A program made the position numbers and the translations under genes. From Sipunculus nudus (taxonomy: Eukaryota > Annelida > Sipuncula > Golfingiida > Sipunculidae): a stretch of 64,000 nt of DNA. This document shows, piece after piece, positions 36,446 to 48,033 of this stretch. The first letter of the stretch is position 1. Every line of letters starts with the position of its first letter. The stretch covers positions 35,044,019 to 35,108,018 of the forward strand of contig CM049306.1 in assembly GCA_026874595.1 (NCBI GenBank). Direction: 5' to 3'. The notes under the pieces were generated by a model. It was given only the letters and a program-made list of their open reading frames with translations. It was not told the DNA's origin and did no database searches.

Positions 36446-38010
36446 ATAGCCATTTAAACATGCAAGAATTATCGGCTGTTGAGATTAGTAAGATTACTTT
36501 ATTATTATGTTACGTGTTTGGTATGGCGTCAGACTTAACAGCCGTAAACTAAGCCTGGAGTGTACGTCTAAGCCAGGAGCTTGGTACTTAGGACATTCGA
36601 TAAAAATGTTCTGTATCTTCAATTTCTTGACAGTTTGGGCGTTAGAGAGACCGTGGCGAAACAGGTGACCATTTAAGCGGCTATGACCAAGGCGAAGCTT
36701 CGCCAACATTCAATTGTCTCGACGCCTGCCATGGATGAAATAAACTCGAAGTTTAGCTGGATATTTAAGAATTCTGCTGAATGAAGCCACTGTTTGTGAC
36801 TGGCGAATGGATAGGCTTAGTTAGTTCAAACTGGTGAAGGAAAGAAGGACGATTTATATCGGTTTGTTCTTGCAAAGGGAGGTCGAATGTGACTCCTGTG
36901 TCTCAGGGATATTTTTGTAATGGTTGGAACTAGTGGTAGCAGCAAGTCAAACAGAAACGAAGGACACATACCCTTATATTTCTTGCATGTCAGGCACATG
37001 TTTGGCCTGGGTTCGTCGATTCTATAAGGTTGGCCAACCCTATTCTTTGAGCAATTTTTCGCCATTTGTATTCAAAGGGCACCAACAACGAACTTTTCAG
37101 CTTCGTGTTGTACTTTTTTCTAGCTCGTTAGAATTCTCAGTGGTAGAGTTATCAAATAAAACGTTTCCATGTTCGAGAATCGGTCTCACGTAAGATTTGT
37201 AAACAATGTCTTCTTTGAGGCGATATTTTAAGTGTTTTAATAAACCTAATCTTTAACGAAGTTTATATGAGACGACCAAAGGAGTTTAGGAGTTAGAATT
37301 AATCCTTTGTGTTTATGAGATGAAGTTTCGGATAAAGGCATATTTTCAAACATAGCCTTTGATAGCGTGGGTGATTTTCGACATTTCTTTGACCAACCCT
37401 ATTGAAGACACTTTGTTGCGCTTATCGGATCATCTACAACAATTAACAGGTATTTCTCAACAGCAAACAGGAAAAGTTCAGAATCAATTTTGTCATTTAT
37501 ATCATTAATGTAAACTAGGGATAAGATAATAAGGGGGCCTAAAATAAAACCTTGCTGGACACCAGCTATAATCGGACCCCATGGTGAAAATGCACCATGC
37601 ACTACAACTCCCTAGTTTCTGTTTGTTAGGTAGTTTTGTAGCCAGTTAAGAAGGGTGTCACTCCCATTTTCGATAATTTTAGATGTTGCATTCGTGCTAG
37701 ACTTGATCGAAGGCTTTAGTACCATCCTTACATCTTTACCTGCGTCGAATTCTCGGTAAAGTCAGTTATTGCGACTTGCTGATAAATTGTGAAATCATTT
37801 TTTTAATCCTGAATTAACATCTGACAGCAGCTTGTGGCCCATAAAAAAGGAATATCAATGATTGTAAAGTACACGTTCGAACACTTTTGAAAGCATAATA
37901 AAGATATGGGTCTATAGCTGACCACGTCGTGGCCATTGCCTTTTTTCAAATAGTAACAATGCCATTCATCGTTAATTACATATCTCAAAAATATATAACA
38001 CAATAGAAAC
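36446..38010 (-). pseudogene. Decayed CR1/Jockey-like LINE reverse transcriptase and C-terminus, interrupted by the Tx1-like insertion
   Basis: Reading down the minus strand across frameshifts and stops, the following appear in the right order. INDEWHCYYLKKGN and VSYRPISLL lie near 37890-37980. LLNWLQNYLTNRN and AGVQQGFILGPL (RT domain, normally VPQGSILGPL) follow near 37530-37650, then YINDI. A degraded VDD-type segment (VVDDP) lies near 37430. SYVRPILEHGNVLFDN is near 37170, YKGMCPSFLFDLL with SFFPS near 36850-37000, and LRLGHSRLNGHLFRHGLS near 36660-36709. This is the RT core and C-terminal domain of a CR1/Jockey-type LINE. The endonuclease half is missing upstream of 38010. The 3' end continues beyond the Tx1-like insertion at 31261-30915. 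Confidence 0.8.
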
Positions 38011-38439
38011 CTATTTGTAATAATGGAAAAAGAAGAAATCTAGATTTAGACTTATCGGTAAGTAATTAATAGCTTGCTAATGAAAACCCAGCAGAACACT
38101 CTTGAAAAACCTTACAATTGTAAAATGGGAAATTAAAAAGTGCGGAAAATATTGGAATCTAGGTGACTGGTACAAAAACATTAACTGTTTCATAGACTGA
38201 TAGTTGCAGTATGCAGTTCGTTCAAAGTGGTGATATACTTAACATTGCTATCAAGGAGTCTGATGCAGATGTTTCTGAGTACCCTTGATTCTCTTTTGTA
38301 TTTTTTAGATTTCTTGCCTGGAAATAGCGGTACTAGTGATCCAACACTTCAAAACATTTCATTTTGTTGCCTCAGAGCGGAGCAAAAGTATGTGTTGACG
38401 GTCGGTCTGTCTGTCTATTTGGTGGAGAAATGTTATGCA
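38011..38439. other. No gene recognised
   Basis: Unassigned; possibly eroded upstream sequence of the older LINE. The open frame 38227-38442 (plus) has no recognisable domain. Confidence 0.45.
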
Positions 38440-38790
38440 TAGGGATCCCGAAATGATCAACACAGACTAGGAACCAAGACGTGAAGTAGGAGGGGGTCCG
38501 GGGAAGGACCTACAGGGACAAGGCTCCGTCATGATCAGAGAAGGATGGACAGGACCAAACAAGGTTCTGATCAAACGGAAACTGTACCTGGTCCAAAAGG
38601 GCAAGGCTCAAGATTTGACCGGATCAGTCCAGAGGATCGGCCGTAGTACTCAGAGGTTACTGGCAAGGTGGCCAGGCTCTGCAGGCTGCCGGTTATTCCT
38701 GGGGGGGGGGGGGGGGTTCTCGGTGGAACATGGATCTCGATGTAAGGGCGGACTGGCGACACCGAAAACCTGAGGTTATGCCTCAGTGGG
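38440..38790. repeat. GC- and purine-rich segment with poly-G run
   Basis: Base composition is visibly unlike the AT-rich neighbours: GGA/AAG-rich on the plus strand, with a 16-base poly-G at about 38701-38716. Opposed open frames exist on both strands (38531-38773 plus, 38571-38762 minus) because of the composition; neither has a recognisable domain. It is probably the inside of an unidentified mobile element and ends at the microsatellite. Confidence 0.4.
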
Positions 38791-38807
38791 AAACAGCCAG
38801 TCTGTCT

Positions 38808-38836
38808 GTCTCTCTCTTTCTAACTCTCTCTCTCTC

Positions 38837-38905
<69 letters not shown>
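38808..38905. repeat. Compound microsatellite (CT)n-(TA)n-(TG)n
   Basis: CT units run to about 38837, then about 21 TA units (38839-38880), then about 12 TG units (38881-38905). The open frames here (38730-38975 and 38786-39163) are repeat artefacts. Confidence 0.95.
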
Positions 38906-41323
38906 CATTTCTGTATTTCTCAATATTTCCTTCAATATCACTCTTTATTGTACAATCAAATACGTATTACTATAACATATCTCGCGCAAATACTAAGAGA
39001 CCAAGGGAATGACCACCATAGTGATAGAAAAGCCAGTAGTGTCGTCCAATGTAGGTCTTTAAAACACACCTGTGACTATAACACTGACAGAATTATTACA
39101 CTTTTTACCCAATGTTTCATTTCTTCACTTCAACCCAGGTGCTTCCATGATCTTTCATCATGAAGCCAGAATATTCAAAATGTGGATGATTTGGAGTTTT
39201 TTAAAGATTACTGGAAGAAGATTGAAAAACAGTATATCACTGAGGGCATTTTCCAACAAATCGCAGTGCCAACGTTTGTAGCCATATATCATCTGTAAGA
39301 TGATATTACCCTGTCTCTTAGAACCAGCGGAGTTATTAAACCACGGCGTCGATTTACCTGGCGGAGAGTAATCCGGCCCGCTCTAATGTTCCAATTTCAT
39401 GACGGGTTTCTATGATGAAGCCAGTGGGAACGTAAATGATAAATCTTTATGCCTTGCTATAGGAATCATATCCGGAATATGTTAAATAATGTAACTAGAT
39501 CTGACAGTCCAGGCTTAGAGTCTCTGCTACAATAAAAACACGGCGACCGAGTTCCAAAGAATCGTGCGAGCTTTAATACGACAGTGTTGTTCTTATCCTG
39601 TAGATCAAAGATGGCATATTTACGCTGATAGACCTTCAAGAATTTAAGAGCGTGTTTTAACATTTTATCGAATTCTCCAGCGAGGGGGCCTACTGTATTG
39701 CCCGCAGGGACAAATATTTAGTGTCGCGTTAATGAAATGCGAGAAACAAGATGCGAGTGTGTCGCCTAAGGGAACGGGGCAACGTTAACATTGACGCAAT
39801 GGTAATAAGGTTATGAATAAGAAAAATAATATTTTAACAGTCTTTATGGCTGAACTACATTTATTTCTCGTTTTGTAGTTTCAATTCAATTTAAAATGTT
39901 CTAACAAACCTATTAGGGGGTTTTATCTCATGCTGTACGCGTTCTCAGACGAAGAGAGTTAGTCTAATCAGCATAGGGCTTTTACGACATAGGCATCGAC
40001 ATTTTACGACATTGATATCGATTCTTCTATTTTGTATCCACTTTAAGATTTTTATTCTACTTAGTCGGCTGCCGATGAAGAAGCTGTCACGCAGGAAAGA
40101 ATACCCATTTTAAGACAGGACGGTGACGTTTGACGCGACTTGCAGTTTGTGAAGTCTGTTTTACAAGATGCGGCGGATGTCCGAGAATTTTGTTACTTAC
40201 ATAATAATAAAGCTAATGGGTAGTCCCGCCAAACGTTTACACAAGAAATGTGGACAGACAGTAACAGAGTGCTGTGAGATTGATTAGAGTAAAGTCGTCG
40301 GGGTGTCAGGTAATTTGGCGCAATTTGCTTGGATTGCACATTCTTAAAGGAAAAAGGCCAGCTCCCTCCCAAACTTGATTTCGGAGCTATCCTTGGTGCC
40401 CCCAAACGCCACTTCAAGTAGAAGAGATAGCTGGCTATCGAGGTTTCACAAAAGCGGCAAGAGATTGATGCATCTTACTTTTGATTTAGGGCGTGTATAT
40501 TTGGCACTGAATGCAAGAGAGTTAACGAGGACCGATCACGTGACCTGTGAATATTGGCTCTGTGGCGTCGGGCCTTTACTTGTCTCGGTTGCAGGTTTCA
40601 GGACGATGCGCCGAAAAATTTTGATATTAACGGGCAGAATATGAAATCATTTTATCTCAACTCACTGTATCTGCATCACACGCTGCTTTTGAAGAAATTT
40701 CATAGAGGACAATAAATTTTGAAGTCTTATTTCCTCTCCTTTCAACTTTAATGGAATAAATATCAGAAACTGACACTGTTTTTAGGGTTTGCATGGAGTC
40801 CGATACCTGATGCCCATGTAGGTTGTAACCGAGAGCTTCAAATATAAAAGGCACCAGAAATCGGCAGCCGTGTCAGCTAGCTCAGGGGCGGATATTAGAC
40901 TTTAGAGCGAGGTCACATATCGGCAGCCGCGGAACTGCACAGTTGAGGTGCGCACTGGGGTGGGTGGGGGTGGCGACCCCCCTCCAATGACGTAGAAGCA
41001 TTTGAAATATTAGACGTTAATGGTGCAATTTTGTGAAGTCTATGCGCTGTGTTTTAAATATAAACAACTCTATACCCCCCTCCCCATCACTGTAGAATGT
41101 AATATATATAAAATATAATGCTTTCCTTATGGCTTGTACGTGGCTTTATATAGGATGAGTAACAGAGTTCGCTGTTACACTCAGAAGATCTTTAAAGTAG
41201 TTAATACATCATGCGTCCATATTAATGGAATATATGTATGAATATGCTACGGCTGTTACATCTCAAAGATAAAGATCGTGACTCGTTTATCATTTATTAG
41301 CCGCACCAATATGTGCTTCTGAA
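38906..41323. other. No gene recognised; 2.4 kb of unassigned sequence
   Basis: A CTCAGGGGCGGAT motif near 40882 recalls the GGGGCGGATCC repeat motif. A small direct repeat TTTTACGACAT occurs twice at about 39985-40015. No coding or RNA-gene support. Confidence 0.5.
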
Positions 41324-41441
41324 TCTTTTTTTTTTTTTTTTGCTTGGCATTCTTTAGGTAGTTTGGCTTTATGTATAGTACTATTCTAATATAATTATCG
41401 CTCGAATGGGGGCGTCGGGGATTGGGGGGGGGGGGGGGGTA
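41324..41441. repeat. Poly-T and poly-G runs
   Basis: A T18 run near 41324-41341 and a G run near 41424-41440, about 80 bases apart. Low-complexity sequence of the type that marks dispersed repeats in this window. Confidence 0.85.
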
Positions 41442-43433
41442 TGGTTCCAGTATTCGCTCGAGTTTCATTTTACTTTGATGGAAATCAATATAAACGATGG
41501 GAGATGTATTAAGCTAGGATAACTTGCCGATGAAATATGCCATCCATACTGTTCTCTAGCTCTCTAGCTTAATGTTACTAAAGAAACAGTCCTTCTGAAA
41601 TAACAAGTGATAAATGATTTTAGTTGCTTCTTCAAATGGATTATGTAAACCGTTCAGAAGTTTCCACGTCTGCGGGTCTGGTCTAGAAGCACAGCAAGAA
41701 CTCTCTTTTCTTTTCATGTTAATGATTAAAGCTTTGGCTATAGCAGCAGTGTTTTCTCAAGAGGTACTGGAGCAGCAGGGAAAGCAAGTGAACAATGTGT
41801 ATGTTGACTGTGTGATTACCCAGGTATAGCCGGTTTACCGTAGAGTACAAAAACTTCGTGTGCTCATCACGAATCAATGTGACAGGTTTAAAGTTCCCAC
41901 GCTCTAACGTTAATTAATGACTTATCTCAGCTTGTCCAAGAAGCGCGGATGAATAAGAGGAATGATGAAATTTGGCTACGACTTTTAGATGTCATTAAAA
42001 TGCTTCCGCCAGTACGCCTAAGCACTGTTGACACAACTGTGCCACCTGAGACATTTCATGCTCGATTTTCCTGAGTGTGTATTTTTCCAGTCAGGAAAAG
42101 TCGATTTTTTTTTTCTCTTTGCTAACGTTTATTAAATACTTAGAAAGAGGACCTCAATTTCTTTTTCATTTTCTTTCTTGAGATAATCGTTTTAATGGGT
42201 TTTTTTTATTCTGATTATCGTATGTGCCTCTTGATTTATATCCAATGTCAGTCTTTTTTTTCAAATCGAATATGGTAAAGAGCACTTTGCATTTCTATCT
42301 CGTAAAATAGTTTTGATATATATTTTTTTTCACTTTTATCACCATGTGATCCTCTTAAACGTTTCCATTTATTATTTTTGTATCTAATTTGCATCTTTCC
42401 CAATGTACATTATACCTTTTCAATACATTTTTTGCGAAGACGACAAAACTGCATACTTCAAAGGAAGGTTTTGCCAAATAAAACCGATCCACAAACACTT
42501 CTCAGTCTGAGTGGTGAGGTGTTCACCGAACAAAACCTAAGTTCTGAGATTTTAGTTTCTTTATTTTGCGTCACCAGCTGCACGACCTCCACACAAGAAC
42601 GATTTCTGCAACAAGAAGAAAAAACTGGTGCACTTACACTAGGGTATTGTGCGCTTCTCATGCCCTATTTCTTCTGCCTTAATGTTGATATGTTTAATGT
42701 TTAATGTTGAAATGTTACTCATAAAGAAATTTTCCATGGGCTTATCACTGTGGGATATGTAAGTATAAAACTCTTGCAGCACGATCTCTATCAATTTAGT
42801 TTAAACAATAAATGGATCGTTTTCTCTGTTTATTGTGCTCTTCATTTTTTACTCGAATTTTCCTTTTTGTTAAAAACATTTCATGACCATGATTGCTTTA
42901 GCCCAAAATAATGTAATCGTGCATCCCACACGCACGTATTCACACAGACCCCAGGCCGAGCTGCCGTTTCTAAAATTTTCTAAAGAGCTTGCATATACGT
43001 ATTAAGGGATATAAAATTAACATTGGAGTGAATATATTATATCAGAAGAGATTTGACATTTAAATCCCAAGCTCAAATCGTATATCTTCCTGGGGTCTTG
43101 TTGATTATAACAGCTATGATATCATCTACCAATAATAATCAAGGAGGGATATTTTTTCAGTTTGTCCTAATATGTCTTGTTGAATAACTTTCTAATGTGT
43201 TTGCTTTTGAATATGACCAGTTAGTCATCTGTTGAGTTGAAACATATTCATAATGGATTTTTTTTAAAATAACAAATAAATCAGATTTTAATAATAGTGT
43301 ACAAAGTATTAAGTTCATTCAATTCCTGCTTGTCATTTTCACGTTCCATTTACCATGTTTCATTTGCAATTTATGTATGTTTATTGATATTTCCATTTAA
43401 CAATTAAAATGAAACTAGGAATCTGCATTGTAA
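41442..43433. other. No gene recognised; 2 kb of unassigned sequence
   Basis: Open frames at 41614-41829 and 42378-42704 (plus) have no recognisable domain. The region is T-rich on the plus strand. Confidence 0.5.
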
Positions 43434-43760
43434 GGAATGCAAGCCTCCGTCAGATGGGAGTCCCTAAAGTGGGATGCGCCTATAAAATGTGTTTGCATTC
43501 ACTTATTCGATTCATAATCAAAGGTTTATTTGTGCATAAGTGACTATACATTTGTGAATATTCCTTAATGGCGTTCTTAAATCCGGATCATGTGCCGGAT
43601 CCATACCAAAATCGACTTTTTTTCCATTGGCCCATTCTCGAAATGACCTAAAATTTCATGAGATTACGTTCATGAAAGCATGAGGTATTCTTTAACAAAC
43701 ACGCATACAAATACACACGAACAGAGGCAAAACGGACGAACATGACAGTGGCAATGAAAA
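43434..43760 (+). mobile_element. RTE-like LINE 3' end (copy 2, longer)
   Basis: The order is GGAATGCAAGCCTCC, GATGGGAGTCCCTAAAGTGG, CTATAAAATGTGTTTGCATT, TTGTGCATAAGTGACTATAC, CATTTGTGAATATTCC, TGCCGGATCCATACCAAAAT, TTGGCCCATTCTCG, AAAATTTCATGAGATT and an ACAAATACACACGAACAG-type tail. It aligns with copy 1 at 17154-17425 and keeps a middle block that copy 1 has lost. No coding part is present. Confidence 0.6.
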
Positions 43761-45795
43761 CCTACCAATAATCCTTAATCTTATCCGACACTCATAAACC
43801 TAAATTCCTGCGTTTTCCCATTGGATCTTCTCTAAGTACCTGGAAATCTGATCTCTGTTCCTGTAATGTGATAACAAAGAGTAACACTGTTGAAATTTGA
43901 CGAGATTGGTTTTATTTAAACTGGATTTGTTTTAATAATTTGTTCATATGTCAATTCCATGAGGTAACCAGATACTTTGTAACATTTCTAAGTGTGGATC
44001 TCTATTTTCGAGTCAGAGTATTCTCTCAGGTTATCATCTGGAACATCTGAAGTCAATTTATAAAAGGAATTCGGCGGTTTCTTCACATATGCTGAACATG
44101 ACAATAATTTACTCGGATAACAACTATAATTATTTACATGTGATTCTGATCTGACATTTTTTGGAAACAGAAATTCAGCGTTTGAACCATCTGAGTTGCT
44201 ATATCAACATTCAACGTTGTTAGTTTTCAAACAATTTCACATGATACGGATGAGATGATAAATGGTTTATCCAAGTTCACACTTGATATTCTTCGTCGTC
44301 AAAGAAAAATAAAGAATTCGCTGAAAATATCAAATATCATTTTGGACCAGTTCGGCAGCGATTCGGACTAGGCCGGTCTTATTTTGCCTGTCTCATCCAA
44401 GTTTTACAGTTTTAGATGGCTATGCAGAAGAAAGACACGTGTAATTGGTTCTCTGTCGTAAGTACAATAAAAAAACTTTTTCGAAAGGTCGGAACATGTT
44501 TTAAGCTTATGGAGTAGACCGCTATACAAAAACCATGGCCTTCCAATGTCAGCGAAAAACTGAAAATAGCAGATGGGGTTTGAGTCCAAATCCTTGAAAA
44601 AGGCTTAATTGGATACGGGCAGAGCAGTGGTCGGGAAGGCTGGTAGTAATTTAGAATTTTATCCAGGATGGATTGGTTTGGATTCTTATGAATGGTAGAC
44701 GGACTGGCTTGCCTGCTCTACTACCCTGTAATGATAACACTATGGGATAATATGACATTTGTAAACGAGGTCGAGTGCCACTTGGAGCATAATGCCCAAG
44801 CCTGATAAGTGGAACTCGGTATTGAAAAATACCCATGAAGGGACGCACGGAAGAAGGGGCATAGAAAGTACCTTATAAATACAACAGATTTTAATTCTCA
44901 TTTATACATTTTTCTTCCGCCTGAATGCTAATCAGGATTTGAAATATTGTTGGTACGCTATAAAACCAGTCCATTCTTGATTGTATCAGTAAACACCCTT
45001 TTTAACTTTGCTATCGACTGTTTTTAGTCCGTTTCCATCTAAAGCAGATGAAGCCAGTGAGCACTTTTCTAATATGTATGCATATATGAGCAAGGTGTTA
45101 GACCCTTACTTACTAAATTCTACTCAATCGAAGTCATATAAATGTGTATATTCTTGTACACGTGGATCTGACCTTACGAAATATTCTTACCTCAGGAATG
45201 TGCATAGTCGCAATATCTTTTAAAAAGTATTTTTATCATAAAAGTAAGCAAGAATATCCCATTTCCTTAGAATATAGTGTCTAGCACCAAAGGTTATATT
45301 CCATGAAGGAATCAAATTTGAAAAAAAGTTTAATTTGATGTATCGACTCAATAACACGTTTTCTTCAGCGTTCACGGGGGTGGGACGTGGTTGTTGTGAG
45401 AAGTTTCTAATTACCTCTATATTTTCATAATGAGACCTATTATTTTAAATTTTAATGCTAATTTTAAAGAAATCATTTTCCCCTTCATCTTAATTTGAAG
45501 ACATCCGGAGCCTTCGTCTCGCATTAATTTTTAATTATTATTTAATTTCAATTATTGTCAACCGATTGTTTCATAGAAAATGTTGAAACAAGATGTACAG
45601 TCAAAATATTTGAATTTAACTTGGCGGATTATGTCAAATTGAATTGCTTATGTAGAATTGTCCCCTCAGATCTGCCACGCATTGGTTTTTCTACAAAATC
45701 TTGTAAACGCACAATAAATTTAGAAAAATCTTTTAAAGGGGTCCAGTCATCCATCTGACCTGTATCAACTAAAGATAATCTCTTGGAGCCTTTAT
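43761..45795. other. No gene recognised; 2 kb of unassigned sequence
   Basis: Short open frames on both strands (44404-44589, 44651-44848, 45008-45223, 45555-45758) have no recognisable content. Confidence 0.5.
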
Positions 45796-46506
45796 AAAAT
45801 AGGTCAGAAAACGTGGATATCACCGCACACAGGCTGCCTGTTCCATTTATATCAACGTGTTTGCAATATATGGGGGCCCGCCAAAATAATCAAAACAAAT
45901 TCAATATGGGCATCTGGTGGCAAGTCAGCAGCAGAAGAAGTTCACGCTCGTCGAGCAGCTACAGGTTGCTGTGGTCAAGACCCCAGCCCTGCGCGCTCCT
46001 TAAGCATGTTCTCTGAGCCAACAGACGCGATGCCACACCAAGCCAAGCAGAGAGCCGCGAGAGGTCGCCACCGTACATCCCGAACCGGTGACCTTTTAGG
46101 AAAGTTACAGCATCCATAGCCGCAAAGGCAGAAGCAACCTACATTCCCTCTACCGATCCCAGCAGCGGAGACCCGGTCAGGAAATTCGAGAGGCGAACCC
46201 GATCTTGTGAACGACAGTGTTTCGAGACGCATCGCCTTTATACTTGCAGTTTCGGCCATTTGGACCGTACTAACCAGTATACCAAGTTATGCAGGTTTTT
46301 TCGTCATCAGCAGGTGGCAAGTCAGATAAGCCAGAGTTTTCAAAATGGCGTTTTGGAACAAGTGACCATTCTACCTCGGCATATATGCAACCTACAAGTT
46401 TAGGTTACATGTTTTTTTTTTGTTGTTTTTTTCCTTTTTTGTTTACATTGCTGTGTTTACAAACACGTTCATAAACAAGTCAATACATCATTCACGGAGG
46501 GCTTAT
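45796..46506. repeat. Dispersed repeat family C, copy 4, split by a 384-bp insertion
   Basis: The left part (45796-45928) and right part (46313-46506) together give the same block order as the uninterrupted copy at 26256-26545. The blocks include CAAAATAATCAAAACAAATT, CATCTGGTGGCAAGTC, CCAGAGTTTTCAAAATGGCG, CATATATGCAACCTAC, AGGTTACATG and CGTTCATAAACAAGTC. The break occurs within GGTGGCAAGTCAG, which is present on both sides of the insert. Confidence 0.7.
45929..46312. mobile_element. 384-bp GC-rich insertion flanked by 13-bp direct repeats
   Basis: GGTGGCAAGTCAG at 45916-45928 is repeated exactly at 46313-46325. The 384 bases between them are absent from the paralogous site at 26372-26390. 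The insert is markedly GC- and CpG-richer than its surroundings. It carries a 94-codon open frame on the minus strand (45975-46259) that I do not recognise. There is no poly-A or simple-repeat tail at either end. A 13-bp duplication suggests retroposition, for example of an unknown SINE or a processed transcript, but the identity is open. Confidence 0.6.
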
Positions 46507-48033
46507 CAAATCGTTTCATAATCAGAATTAACCTTAGATCATTAATATATACACAGAGGAAGCCAGAAATCATATAAATAAATTCTTTTTAAAAATTTAG
46601 GTGAATTGGCACCTTTAAACGCACAATCTATTCAGAAATATATTTTAAACTCACAATCAATTCAGCTGAACATCAGAAACTAAAACTATGCATCCAATAT
46701 ACACCAAAAAACATATCAAAATTCAAATCTTATGGAAACAAGTCAGGGAGGATACATGGGAAATCTTTCGGGAATGTATATAACTGTCAGCTTAGCATAA
46801 TTAGACGCAGCACCTAAGGAGCATGTGTCAGCCCCATCAGTGTGAAACGTGTGTAGTGAAAGGGCAAAACGTTTTGTCCCATAATCAGGTTTCTGAGTCA
46901 CATGTGTCAAAGGGTTTGTCTTCTTATTGAAAATGGACTGGATTTAATGTATCAGGCAATCTGATAAACAGAATGAGGTGTGGAGAGGGCGTCCGTATTC
47001 CCTTTCGTTTCTCATCATGAAATGATCAGTTTAATCTAAGCGTTTGATAATGCTTAACGAGTATACGTGTCATTGATAAAAACATAGCAATACGGTAGCA
47101 TTAAGATTTAAAGTTTAACTTAATTCAAAGGAAGATAGATGCAAGTACATGTATATATCGGTCCTGTTTTCTTTTCTGCTTTTTTATTTTCTGATCTTTG
47201 TAGAAAAACTACCTTTAAAGATAATAACCGGTTTCTGCGATACTTGTAAATGGATTGGTCACAAGGTTATTGTCTCTGTCCATGTCAAGGGGCAGTATTC
47301 CAGTTTGCTTTATACACAAAAATTCCCCTCAATCGCCAAATCAAACAATCGCGGTTTTATTATTCTGAAAATTAGTTATTTTTAGTCTATAATAGTATAT
47401 ATTTATATATAATACATTATATTAGTTCAGTCTGTGTGACACATTTCACTCTTTATTTAGTATGAAGTGAAACCTCCATCGCGTTACGTTTCATTTAAAT
47501 TCATGTGGAGGGATTAACAAGCGGATAGGTTTCTGTAGCCCTCAAGTGTACATAAGACATTAACCGTTTTAATTAGCAAGCTATCTGCACGCCCCTGAGG
47601 AAGAACGGCCATTACTGACAATAAAGGTCTTTCTGGGGGCGAAATGACAGTAAAGTGCCCTGTGTAAATGGACCACCGTTAGCCTGAATGGGCGACCGAA
47701 CCTGAGCGTTATTGCAGTAGATAGCATGCCGGGGACATCACATATGCTTGGGGGGTTTCTATGTGGCTCTCGTTATGAGAGGACTGTTCGGTGTTATTAA
47801 TATTAATAACTGTCTGCCAGTCATAACGATAACTGGAGATGTAAATTTCGCTGATATTTTATCTCTTTATACATGTATTTGTTTCTGTAGATTTGTTTTT
47901 ATTCCAATATTTTTGGACAACAGATCACTCAGTATTTTTTATACTCAGATTCTGTCAAGAGCTCAAATTCCTTGTGGCAAGAACCACTTACTGAATTTAC
48001 ATTATTTTCTTCATTCGTTTGTCTTTTTATTAG
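46507..48033. other. No gene recognised
   Basis: Unassigned sequence. Open frames 47149-47385 and 47748-48038 (plus) are hydrophobic and AT-driven, without recognisable domains. Confidence 0.5.

Noticed and set aside
45975-46259. 94-codon minus-strand frame in the GC-rich insert as a gene.
   Set aside because: GC-rich DNA lacks stops by chance; no domain is recognised. Kept only as part of the insertion finding.
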